A stretch of DNA of 64,000 nt from assembly GCF_901709675.1 (NCBI RefSeq), contig NC_051094.1:6103001-6167000 (forward strand). The letters run 5' to 3'. The first letter of the stretch is position 1. Each line of letters starts with the position of its first letter. Of the stretch, positions 1 to 13,100 are shown in pieces. The notes beneath the pieces were generated by a model that made no database searches, was not told the DNA's origin, and saw only the letters and a program-made list of their open reading frames with translations. The translations under genes were made by a program, and so were the position numbers. Origin of the DNA: Syngnathus acus. Lineage: Eukaryota; Chordata; Actinopteri; Syngnathiformes; Syngnathidae.

Positions 1-3000
1 TATGGGATGCTCCTGAAGACGATGTGATCCAGCAGCGTGATCTGCTCGGCCAGCTCCATAGCAGAGAGAGACTCGAAGCACTCCGCTTTGGGACAGTCGG
101 CCTGAACACACACATAAATACCAACACGTGTGACTTTGCACAAACAGCTTACAGACAAGTAACAAACAAATAAAAAGTAGATCATGTGTGTGTGTGCAGT
201 GTGTGTAAACAGCAAAAGGAGAAGCACATTGTCGATCAAATTAAAAAAAGCATCAACGTGTTTTTTTGTACATGCATTTAAATGATGTCATCTGTCTATG
301 TTTCTATAAAGTACAGTCTGTAAAAATATCACACACAGATTAATGGCTCATTGTACTACAGCTAATAACACAATTGATGATGAAGAGCAGTTTTTATGGT
401 CATTGTCTCTAGAGGACATGGTACCGTGCAGACAAATTTACGGTCCTGAGTTTTGTGTGTGTGTGTAAGTGTGTGTGTGTGTGTGGGCACTCCTCGGCCA
501 TTACTCCATGAGGACAACTGAAGGTCCCGTTGTTCTGGGAGCGGCGCTATAGAGTAACCAGGGAAATTAAAGTTGTACTTGTGCACACGACGAGCGTCAA
601 TATTTAAGTACATCGGGGAGGCCCCTTCCATAAAAGTAAGAGCAGTCATAAAACACACATTTTCAAAACAAAATGATGAGTTGCTTGGTTCCACGGGGAT
701 AGAGTAACTGAAGTTTGCCACTAACTGTAACAATTGAATGAGTGCAGAATGGCATCACACCATTACATGTTTTGACCAAAGAGTGTTTATGCGTGCGTGT
801 TTTGTCACCATCTGTAAAATGTCTTCTATCCTCAGCTGGGCGTCTTCCTGCTCATCTTGAGAGAGGCCACTAAGGGAAACAAACAAACAAACTGCTTGGT
901 AAGAAGGGAAAAAGACAACTTTATTGACACGTACTGCTGCACTGAATTAATCATGCTCGGTTTTGATTGATACTGTCAGCTGAATATTAATTATACAACA
1001 CATGACAAAGACAAGGCATCATACAGAATATTTTATCTTCATGTGTTGTTAATAAAACAACAGGCAGAATGAGTGTGCTGTGTACCTGAGTATGTTGGCA
1101 GTGGCTTTCCTCTCCTGAGGCAAAAGGTCCGGGTCTCGGAGGACTTCCTCCAGGAGACAGATGACTGACATCTTCAGTTCTCCGTTCATTTCAAAGTCCT
1201 CATTGCACAAACAAAAGGATCAACTCAAAGCACGCAAATCGTGTGTAAGTGTGAAGAAGTTGAAAAAATTACAGTGAATACGTATGTTTATCTCTAACAT
1301 TTGCAGTACCCGCTGCTGACTGTCCCGATTTTTGGTTATTTCAATTTTGTGACCAAAAGATGACTAAATTTTAGAGCGGCTAAAAGCCGGTCTAAGTTGT
1401 GGCGCAGGTTGTGTCATGCGATGTAGGTGGATTTGATCAACAATGACCATGATCACTTTGCAAATATATGTAATAGCACCACTCTGACCCACAGCTGTGG
1501 GTGGTGGTGTTGTTGTTTTTTTTAACAATTATTTTAATTTATTTTGTGTCCCTTAAACATTTTGAATCCACCTCATGGTCAACAAATGTCTTCTATCATC
1601 TCCCCTATGCCATTGATTATCAGTCACCAATGTGAAATTGTTCACCTCGGCTAACCTTCTCGTCTTCCCAAAGCCTTTCACTTGTTTCTTCTTCCCCATC
1701 ACGCATTCCCAAAGGTCCCCTCTAACAAGCTCCTTTGCCCTTTCAGTGTGTGTGTGTGTGTGCGTGTGTGTGTAAAAGGAGGGCTGACAGTGTTTAATAT
1801 GATTGAAGAAAAGTCATATGGCGGATCAATGCAGTTGAACTTGGTGCACGCCTCCGCAGACAAGTGGCGTTCATTAGAGGAACCGCTGACCCATCTGACT
1901 GTACAACAACGGTTGCGAGGTGGCTGCAAGCGTGTCAGGATGAGAGATGAATGCACCAGCACGAACTATACTGCGGCTTTAATGAAGTGATGGGATCCCA
2001 ACCCCCCCCCCCACACACACTTACCTGTGAATGTTTGGAGACCCAGTGGCGCAGCACGTTTAGAACTCTGTTGGTTGCAGCCCGCCGAATGATAAACTCT
2101 TTGTCACAAGTTCTTTCGGAGTTGTTGAACACTAGAACAGAGATCTTCATTATCGCGGTCATCATCATAATTACAGGGCAGTATGTTTTTTTTTTTCCCA
2201 CTCTCTTTATTAGGCTGATGCCATTGGTGTGTACCTGGTGGCGTGCCGTGCCCCGCTGCGGCTGTGGCAATGGCAAAAGCTGAGGCAGGAGAAACTGGGC
2301 AGCGAGAGTTCTCCCCCGACTGGGCTGCAGGAAAATCAAAACCATGACAGTAGGTGAAGAAAACACGAAGAAAATGCTGTCATGTCGTTGAAAAGGCCCG
2401 ACATTTTAATTTTGTAGTTTTTTTTGGAATCGAAATGTGGTCAAGTTTTTGTTTTGTCTGTTTGATTTGAACTTTGTTCAGCTTTTGAGAATCATGTTTT
2501 TGCATCATGTAAACTCTTACCTCCCGGTGGCCTGAAGCGGAGGTGTCGCGGTGTGGACGGCGAGCGACAAGGGGACATGTCTCCGGCTTCGCTGCTTTGA
2601 GGAGACTCGGGAAGGATTTTCTCTAGTGACGCTGACTCCAAGACAGCTAGAACAGATAGTGGATCTACATGTTTTTTCTTTGGCCATACCTATTTCAACT
2701 AGCCTAAGTCACCTTCTGACTCTTTGCGGCATTTTTGTTCGGCAATCCGCCGTGTCAATTATATCTAATATAAGCCCGGTCCTAATTACGGCTCACAGGC
2801 GGACTTGAATAATGATGAACACGCAGATGAGTCTCTAACGCGTGTCAGCCACAAAATGGAATTCGGAGAGGGCCGTACAGCCACAGCAAGGCCAACCCAT
2901 CCGACTTGCTGATCAAAAATAGCACAATTACGATGGATCGCTGACCTCTGCGTATGCTCCGTCTCAGTTTGCCACAAAAAGGGTCAATCCTGGGAACGTC

Positions 3001-6000
3001 GTCCCCCTCGGCGCACTGGCTTGGACTCTGCTCGGGAGACGAGGGAAGGGGAGGCACTTGGTCTTGCGGTGGAGAGGTGGAGGAAGAAAGAGGGGGAGAA
3101 GAGGCGGTCGGCGTCGGGGTCTGGGGGGTGTGAGCCGACGTGGGGCTGCCGGCGGCCGACGGCGACGTGTTGCAATTCAGGCCTGAGAGAGGACAGCTTA
3201 GGTCCAGCCCGCCCACCCTGCCGCTGACAGGCGAGTGCAGGGAGAGCTTTCGGGCGGGCACGGGCGAAGAAGTGCGGGAGGAGATGGAGAGAGGAGGGGG
3301 AGAGGAGAACTTGCGGCAGAGACGAGGAGATTTGTCATTTATGTGCTCGCCGCTCCTGTTGTTTTGGTTGGTGGCAAAGAACAGCTCCAGGGACCTACAA
3401 AGGGAACATGGAGACCTCTCTTACAAAAACTGGAACACAAGCAAAGTCGGACCGAGGAACAATGCTCATTCATCTGAACAGAGCTTTACAATTCAGTAGT
3501 GCCTTGTATCTCTTGATGTTGTGGTGCTATAACCCTTCAGTGCAGCAGTGCTTGTAAACAAACTTTTTTTTTTGGCTATGTCAGCTAGTTTGACACAATT
3601 AGACAAATGTATTTTTAGAAAATTAAGATGAATGAGAAATGTAGGGGTCAAGCGCAATTTCTGGTCAATTATTATTATAATTATGAATATATTCTAATTA
3701 AATCCTGGTGAAAGTCTTTTCACGAATGTATTTCTGATGATTTATTATATCGCTGATTGTTTTAAATTACAATTTAAAAAATGGTTTTAGTTTTGTTCCT
3801 TATACTGTGCCAATAGTTTTTTTCGAGTCACCAAACTTTTGTCCATATGCTGCTTACACAGTCCATTCAAATACTTTGTAATTCAGATGAATTTTGCCTT
3901 TGGTTTTCAACAAGCACTTTTCCTTTTTGAAAAGACGTTTTTTTCTTTTCTTAGTCTTCAATTTCTTCACACCTTCAAAAAGCATCCACTTTCATAACCG
4001 CTAGCTATCATCTTAGGACTGAACTGTCTTTGGGAAAAAAACTCGACAATAAATCAAAACAATTGCACTCTGCCCTAATCGAAGCTGAACACAGCCATCG
4101 TGAACAACAAGCAGAAATTGCATAGCGAGATTGAAAAGGGGAAAATGAAAGGAGAAGAAGGTTATTGCAGGCAGCAGGGGAGGGACAAGTCAATCGCTAC
4201 GGATGCAAGGATGTGAGAACAGAACATGCCGCACTCAACATAAATCCTTCTCCTGTGTCCGTTCATCCAAAAGACGGACGGCATTAGACAGCCATGCATC
4301 AGGTGGGCAAGACTAAAAGAGAGCGGAGAAGGTAGGACAGACCAGACAAAAGACAAAGAAGTGGAGCTGGTTACTTGGACGGATCCATGGCTATCTTCTT
4401 GATCTTCAGACTGTAGTCGGGACAGATGGATGAGATGGACAGACGGTCAAATGAGTGGTACTGCGCCCTGCAGTTTGGACGCGGCACGGTGGAGGACAAG
4501 GACACGTCAGTTCCATGAAGGGCGGGAGGGGCGGGGGGGTTGTCAAAATGAGCACTCTTGTTGTTGTCTTTCAATTGCCAACACGGGAAAGCACATAAAA
4601 CGCTGGTCTGATGAGCTCATTTGGAAGAAATGCACGGACGTGGACAGCGTGTGGATCCATTTTTCCGCAATCATACGTGACTAAAATAATATCATACACG
4701 CTAGTGAATCACCTACATTCATAACAGTTACGTTATTTTGGCTCAAAATGACTGGATTGATCGATCGGTGTGTTTCTGGGCGTGTGCGGCGGGCGACCTG
4801 ATGGGAATGGAAGAGAAGGGCTTCTTGTAGATGTCGGCCAGTTTGTCCATGACCACGCTGGCCGCCGTGAAGATCCTGTACGTGTGCAGGAAGGTGTTGA
4901 GGAAATCGATGGAGAGGAAGCGCAGGTCGGTCAGCCTCTCCAGCAGACGCTCCACGCTGGCGTAGCGGATCTGCGGGACCTTGCAGGAGTTGAGCGTCTT
5001 GCTGAAGCAAATGTCAACATCATCTTTATGGAGACGCACATCGGATCTGATGAGGTACACACGTACACACACACACACACAACACAAGCGTGGGTGACTG
5101 CTGCTGCAAAGCATGACAAGAAATGAATTCCAATTGGATTTGAATTCAAACGTATACACTGAAACCTCTAAAGCTCACGTCGGAATGTGAGCAAAATGTC
5201 AGATTTGGCTGTTGAACTGAATTTTGCATTTCAACGCAATTCTATTCAAATGATTTTAATAACTTGCATTAGTATGCGTTAAAAATGACACCCTATTATT
5301 CGCATATTTTTATACTTGCAAGACATTGAAATGTATTTCTTGGTTTAAAAGTAGTTGACTTATTTTTCATTTGCATGGCAACTGATAACATGAAGCACCT
5401 TGTAACTTTGTTTTCCAAGCCGCAACACAAAGAGTGGTTCGAATGAAAACATCTCTTTTTTTTATGTTTTAACAGTAATTGCAGTTGTTCCACACATTAC
5501 TGAAAACATTGTCCGGTTAAAACAAATTCCATTTAAATTTTGAATTTGGTGACGTTTGAGCCCTAGAACAGTTTAATTCTCATTCCATTATTTCCAATGG
5601 GTGTTGCAATATCCCAAATCCATTGTGTTCGACCTTGGAGGTTCCACTGTATTGCAAAGAAAGAATGAAAAGCATGTCAGATCATAGTTCTGAAACCAAA
5701 ATAACCAAGAAAGGAAGCATAATAATAATAAAAAAAGAATATTTTGGGGGGGGGGGTCAGAATCAACACGTTTAAAACGTCACCACCCACATGTGCTTGA
5801 TGTTTTGCAACATGCGCATCAAAAAATGGCCGCCTCCTCTTCACACACTTACTTGATCATGTGAGGCACGGTGACTTTGGAGTTCTCCTCAAAGACGCTG
5901 GTCATCAGACCATTGCAGCGAATGTTATCGATACACTGAAGTGGGACACAACAAATGAGTCCATATAAACCACTTTTTGAGAAGAAATGTTCACGTCCCT

Positions 6001-7946
6001 ACGCCGAGCTTGTGTGTGTTTGTGAAAGGCGCCGAGCTGAACTCACCTCCAGGGAGCCGCACCACGTAGGTGTTTACGTATCACTATGCCTCCACAAAGC
6101 CCAGCGGGGACTTGGTTCTTGTTATTCTGTGTGTGTGTCACCTGGCTAATATCGCTGGTCCACGCAGCCTTCTCCTGTCGCGAGGGCGCCAGCAAAACCA
6201 CGGTGAACGAAGCCGAGTCAGCCGGCTCCACCACCAGCTTGAAGTCGAGCTGACCGAACACCTGACCTCCAGCTTTCGCTGAAGACGCATGCAAGTGGCA
6301 TTCACTCGTTTTGTACGTGAGGCCTTTTTCACTTCCTGATCTGCTAAAATAAAAAACGTCAATCCGTGTTCCATATTGAAGTCTGTTTCTACATCCTCGC
6401 CATAAATCAATTTAATGGACAGTTAATGTCAAAAGATCCTAACCTGGTCTTTAAAAGAGAGCTGCTGATATTTAAAGAGGACTCATTCGGCTGACATCCA
6501 ATTAACCTCCCCTGATGGCAAAAGAGAACTTACAGTCTTCATCGCCAGCGTCCGGCTCCTCGATGAGAGTGCAGTCGATGAGGGATAAGACGCCGCCTTG
6601 CTGCGAGCAAAAAGTGCGGTCAAGCGAGCGCAAGTGGGAATAGTGGTTGAAGAAAGCAGAGCTGGCGTCACCTTGAGGAGGTGCAATTTTCCGCCGGAGC
6701 TGCGCGTGCACACGAGGAAGTGCTTTGTGAAGAGGAAGCACTGCCTCTCGCCTTCCTTCTTCAGAGAGAGCGAGCCCAGTCGCACTTTGCTGAGCTTGCC
6801 TCGCTCCACCGACGGCAGCTGGATGAGGGAGCCTGAAGAGAGCGCCGTTGGTTCAAGACTATTGCCTCAAATTGACAAATGTGTGGAGCCACTGGTGGCC
6901 ATTTTGACAGGGGCGACTTTGCCATCAAAGTGCAATTCATGTACATACTTGACCGCCATGTTAGCAGGGGCATGTATCGACATTAGCTCTTCAATGTGAG
7001 CGGCTGCACACCATTATTGTCCTTATTGAATAAGGTATGTTTGGATTTAAAAAAAAACAAAAAAGCTACAATAATTTGGTACTTATCGCGTTGCATATTT
7101 TGAGGCTACGAAGAAGGTACAAAACAATAATTTTGTTCTGCATTGGGTGTCTTTAGGCCAAAAATATCTCGATGCATTGAATCAAGGTTCCATTTTACGC
7201 CTTATTTTAACCATTGTTCTTCTTCGTATTGGAGGAGACGGTTCCTTGAAGGTGCTGATGTTATATTTGGGGGCAAGTGTCAGTTAGCCAGCTGACTTGA
7301 GTGTCATCTATGGAGGTCAGACCATGGGCCCCCATTAGGATGGTGGTAGATGGGGCAAGATGTTATCACATGGTCTGCAGTCGAACCCTTGTTATCGAAA
7401 CGATAAAGACTCACCCTGCCTGACGAACGTTTGGCTGGTGTCCAGCAAGATGTCACAACCTTCCACGATCATCCTCTCGATGGCCAGATTCTTACGAATA
7501 TTCTCGGTGTCGCTCACCTCGTCGTGCATGACTCTGACCACACACGCACACACACACAGACACACACACACACAATTGTCAGTGTTAAGAACAAAGGGGA
7601 CAATAGTATAAATGTTCACGAGAAAAAGAAAATCTTTACCTGGACAGTTCCTCTAGTTTGGACTTTGCAAACTCGAGGCTCTTGCGCTCCACATGCTCGT
7701 GAGGCGTGTGAGCCAATAACTCATGCAGGGTGATGATGTAGCGAGGAATCTTAGACGAGAGAAAACATACTATAATTTAGAACTTTATTTTCTAGTTAAG
7801 ACCGAGCCTACGGGTGAATCTCAAAGAAAATATTGTTGAAAAGTTAATTAATTGACATGAATTTTCTTCACCAGATGAATGAAGAATTCGAAAAATAGCA
7901 GAATAATAGGAACGTTTTCCTGCAGGAGTTCTCATGAAACCACGCG

Positions 7947-8002
<56 letters not shown>

Positions 8003-10072
8003 CAACCTGGAACATGGGGTAAGTGAGAAAGGTCTCCAGCATCCTCCCCTCGCAGGCGGCGTTGGACTCGTACTGTTTGAGCAGCTTGTCGAAATCTCTG
8101 TTCTGCTTACAGTTAGCCAGAACCTGCAAGCTGTACTGATGGTTCCTCACAAACTCCTGATAGATGTTCAGCATGGGCAGCAGGATGTCGAAAAGGTCAG
8201 CTGGAAACGACATCCACAATCAGCTTGACAATGTGATAAATGATCATGAATTCAATCTATATACCATACTAAACATAAAAAAAACATATTTATTCCTATA
8301 TCATATTAGATTAGAAGACTATTTATTTTATTATTATATTTGCTCCGTGTGATGAAAAAGTAACGCCTTCCTTCCTTCCATCCATCCGTCAACGAACCTA
8401 CCTACTGGTCTGTACGACATTTGACAATGCTGTACAAATTCATTTGGCCCACGATTTTCTCTTGCAGGTCATGGAGGTAGGTGTGAACCAAAGTTATCAT
8501 GTCAGTTACATCATTTCTAAAGTGGTTAGGCACTTGTTTCAAACAAGACCAGTGAGTCATTGGACCCAAATATACAACGAGGATTTAAACATTGACTTGA
8601 TCGTCGGGCTTTATTATTGAGATATCCTCCGATGGATCCGTTTGTCAATCAACACTGAATCCATAAAAGTGGCCAACTATAAATTTGAAATGTAAACAAA
8701 GGTGCTCAAGTGAGTGGGGAGGGTGCGACTCATACCGTGACCCCATTAGTCAAGCCCCCCCAAAAAATCTGGTGTGTGCGTGTGTGTGTGAAGTCATGCA
8801 GCTGCTTACCTAGCACCAGAGTGGGCCAGTTGGCGATTCTGGCCTTCAAGCCTTGGTGGAAAATCTCATGTAAGAACATGATGGTCTCACTGTGAAGCAA
8901 CACAGCGTTCACTGTTGTCAGCTCGCTGGGCATAATTGACACGTCTGCCGCTAGATTAGAAGGTAAATCTGGGCGCACCTGTTGAGGAATATGCTGCTGA
9001 CGTCGTCGTGGCTGATGGGGGGCTTCTTGGAGCTGGCGGCCATCCTCAGAGGTCTGAGGAAGCAGTTGACCAGGATGTAGAGCTGATGGACGTACCTGCC
9101 GTCAAACAAAATCCAGCCGCATTATTTCAACCACACGCATCATTAAAAATGATCATTTTTGAAACACGAGACAATTTCAGGCGATCCGGCGAGCGCTCTA
9201 CGACATGTTTCATTTAGCATCATTTCAGCACCTACTCTGTCTCTGCTTCCACCATGTTAAAGACAATCTGGTTCCGCTTCCTCATGCTCTCAGCGTGAGG
9301 AGAGCAGATGTAGTCCTGCACGATGAGCTTCCACTTCCTGCGACAGAGCCAGCCTCGCATGAAGCTCTGCACCTGAATTCAGACAAGCACGAGTGACGTG
9401 CAGCAGTTCCAATGATGAAGACGCTTGGCAGTAGAAAACACTTACCTTCTTAATCTTTTTGATGTCTGGATCTTCTGTTTCATGGTTGACGTGGTAAGGC
9501 CTCATACGCTCCTTGGTTTTGTTCAGAGCAATGATCTGCAAACAGAAATCATACGACAACAGATTAACACATCATTAATAAAATATTGTTGATATTGTGC
9601 ATGATACAAAATCATTTACTGATACTGTAGTTCAAAGCAAAAAATCTTCTGTCTCAGAAAATTATATTTCTGGCAGCAAAGGCTTTTAAAGATCTATTCT
9701 GTCTGCGGCAGCCCCTTTTATGAGCATTTAAAAACGTGACATTTCCTGGCGGAGGGCAAGAAAATCACCGCCCATCTTTCCAGATTCAGACAAAAGGAAC
9801 ACATTTCATCTGGTAATTGTAAATAATTCCTTTTTCACCTCGAGCAGAGCTGCTAAAAGCTTTTTTTTTTTTCTTCTGGGCGGCAGCTGCTTCTGTGGGT
9901 AACATTAGTTGTTTTGCCTTTCAGCTTTTGTGCTTGAAAATAAACTCGATAGACCAAAAACCTGACACACTGGCTGGAGCAGCAACATTATGTAAATGCT
10001 TGCAAAGAGGAGGCTGCCAACTGTTGATACTTACAGTGGCTAGCTGCTTTAATTATTCATAAACACAGAGCA

Positions 10073-10137
<65 letters not shown>

Positions 10138-13100
10138 CAAGCAAGAGTGCGTTTTTAATGAGACGAATCACCGGCTGCGCGCTGGCTCTCAAATGATAAT
10201 GTTTTTTCACGTGCGGCCCCATTACGCAAGCAGATGTTCGCTAATAATAATAATAATAAGAAAGCCCTTTGTTAGCATTTTGATGATCTGCAGGGCTTCA
10301 CATGTAAAATACAAAACATGGCGGTGGAGATGTGATTTATGGAGATGGTAGCTGCTGGTCCCCTTTGGGGCCAATTGCTGCTTAGCCTACAACTTGCATG
10401 TTCGCCAAGCAGCAGCAGCAGCAGCACGTTGGCGGCCATTCTACATAGCGCACTCGCGCTTCACCTGGGGAGGGAATATTGGTGCAATGGGGAGTTGGAT
10501 AAGTAAGAATCTGGTGACATTTCATTCGAGGCAAGGTAGGCATATTCAGAGCTTTGATACGATTGGTGACAAGGAACTATGTGGGAGTGAAGGGGAGGAG
10601 CTTCATTTAGAGAGGGCATAGCCTGGTCTAATATGATAATAGTGCTTTGCTGCCATCTTGTGGCGTCTATACACAACTACATTTATATTTTATATATTTG
10701 TGTGTGTGAGGGGTGTCTTCCCTGTCCTTCCGCTGTTGTGTTTAACAGTGTTAGGGTTCGCGACGAATGAACTCTCCACCTGCAGGTGTCTAAAACGACT
10801 AACTTGTCTCCAGTGTGGTTCTTGCAAAATAAGTTAGAGTGAACACCACCCTAACAAACAGTATTAAGGAAACAGCAAGAGGCTCTCGATTTCACAAATT
10901 CTGCTCGGCAGCCGTTTTATCACAATCGTTTTCTTATTCTTCAATCCAGTCATGACAATGTCGCCACGCGCTCATTAACTGTTCACTTGAGAAATAATCA
11001 TCACTATGGATCGTTCTTGTACTACAAACCAATAATTACCCGTGGTTGGGTGTTTACTTGAGCGGAATCAATCAAGATTTACAGTGGTGCAAAGGTCATC
11101 AATGCCTGAATGAGTGTCTGTCTCTGCGTACGTGCGTGTGTGTGTTAGATAAGTAGAACAGTTGCTTGTCGGCCGCGTGTAAAAACGCAATGGCTCATCT
11201 TTATTTTCCTCCTACATTGGGAGCATCGATCAATCCCTCCACGCAAACACACATACACGCCTCCAACCTCAAGTCATATGGAGTATCTATTGTAGAGGTA
11301 AACACGTGCCGTTACATGGCAATTAGAGTCTAATCAAAAAGATAGAAGTAGAACATACATTGATGAGTGCGATACAGTATAATATGATTTGTTGTAATGT
11401 ACTCAATGTCAATCATAAAGATTGTCATTATTGCCTTTGTAAAGCCATAATGTTTGAAACGGCTCTTAATAAAGTGTCTCTCGTGCGTGTTAGTCGATAC
11501 CTCGGCTTTCAGCCTCTCAATCTCGGTGTCCTGGTCCTCCAGTTGTGTGCGCAGCTGATTGGCCGCCACTTTCTCCGTCTCCACGATCTGGACTAGGTGG
11601 ATGTACTTCTGCATAAGCACCTCTCGCTCGATGATGATGTCTGAATAACTGAAAGGGAAGGGATGTCCTTCTATGATGTTGAAGAAATGTCAGCTGGATG
11701 AATGAATGCAAGAATGTGGCGATGAAATGTAGAGTGAGTCAGTTGCCGTCTCGTTGTCTACCTGGCCTGTTGAATGGCCTCCACCCATTGGTCACACTCC
11801 ACTTCCTCCTCTGTTCGCAGCTCCAGAGGCTTCTGTCCATCGTGGCCGAACACCACCAGGAAGTAGTGCTGTAGGTGCAAATGAGAGAACGTCCAATTTG
11901 TCAAATATGGAAAATGCATTCCTCCATTGCAGTCATGGAGCTGTTTTACACGTATACGTACATAAAAATAAAGCTGCCATGCCTCCTGTTTTTTGTTTGG
12001 TAATCTGGTCTTCAAATGTATACTGCATACACAGACACACGCCAACACAGGCACTCACCTAGAGAGCGGAACACAGAGTCGCACTGTGTGAAGCTTTTAT
12101 TCAAATGGCCGTGTCCCGGGGCACTGGGTTAGCACAAGAGCTGCTATTCTTAGCCAAGCAAAATCACACAAGACTTTGAGCGCCGAGTGGACTTTTGCTC
12201 TGCTCCCTTCCCGTCCATTCTCTTCGCATTTCACCTCTCATCCCACTCTAGCTCCTCTCCAAATCCACTCCCCCCCCCATCTCGGCATCTCCTCATGCTT
12301 TCATCCCTTTGTGTCTCAGTGAGGATTCAGTGAAGCGAGCAGAGTCCAGAGGAGGCGGAGACATTTGCCCCCGAGGAAAACGGACGGGCTTCGGTGCTAT
12401 TGAGATGGGCTGGAGTCACCGAGGTTATTGGGACAAAAACAGCAGCATCTCCTTTCTCATATCCAGATCTTTTTTATTATTATTATTATTTTAAAACCAC
12501 CTGTCACTTCGATTCACTGACTGCCAGGACATTATTACATCAACGCTAATCTGTACTGTCACAGATCCAAAACACATCCAAAGACAGAGTGAAGAAAAGA
12601 GCTGTTACGTAATATTTCTTGAGCACGTGGATGTTTTGAAATTGTGTCTAACAGGGGAGCGTCTCCATGGCAACGCCACATCGGAGTCTTCCGCCTGGGT
12701 TTTGTACTTCCGCGATGCCTCTCTGTGTTTTTTGGAGTTTTCTTGATTACACATTACAAGTTCGGGAACAAAGATGGAAGAGAAGTTGCTGTGTTACTAC
12801 AAAGCGGAGGGAAATTATGTAAACATTGGGACAGTCAATGAACATGAAACATGGAAAGATTTTCTGTGCGAAACACCTAGTTTCTATACATTTTGACTCT
12901 CATTAGCTACACATTCTTTAAATACGAGACCTGTACAGGCAGCTCCCTCCGAAAGAGTATTCGGGCGCTTTCTCACTCACACACACAAATCTTCCCATCC
13001 CAACACAGTCATTTCGGAATCACTCACATGCTCACTCTCCCTTCAAATCGTCTCCAATGTACCCTCCTAATCCCCGAGGGCTTTCAGTGCACTGTAAGAA

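Noticed and set aside
7932-8228. Plus-strand Cys-Val repeat protein and minus-strand Thr-His tail
   Set aside because: Products of the GT repeat; the minus strand at 8007-8200 is a rasgrf2 exon, and the repeat lies in the intron.
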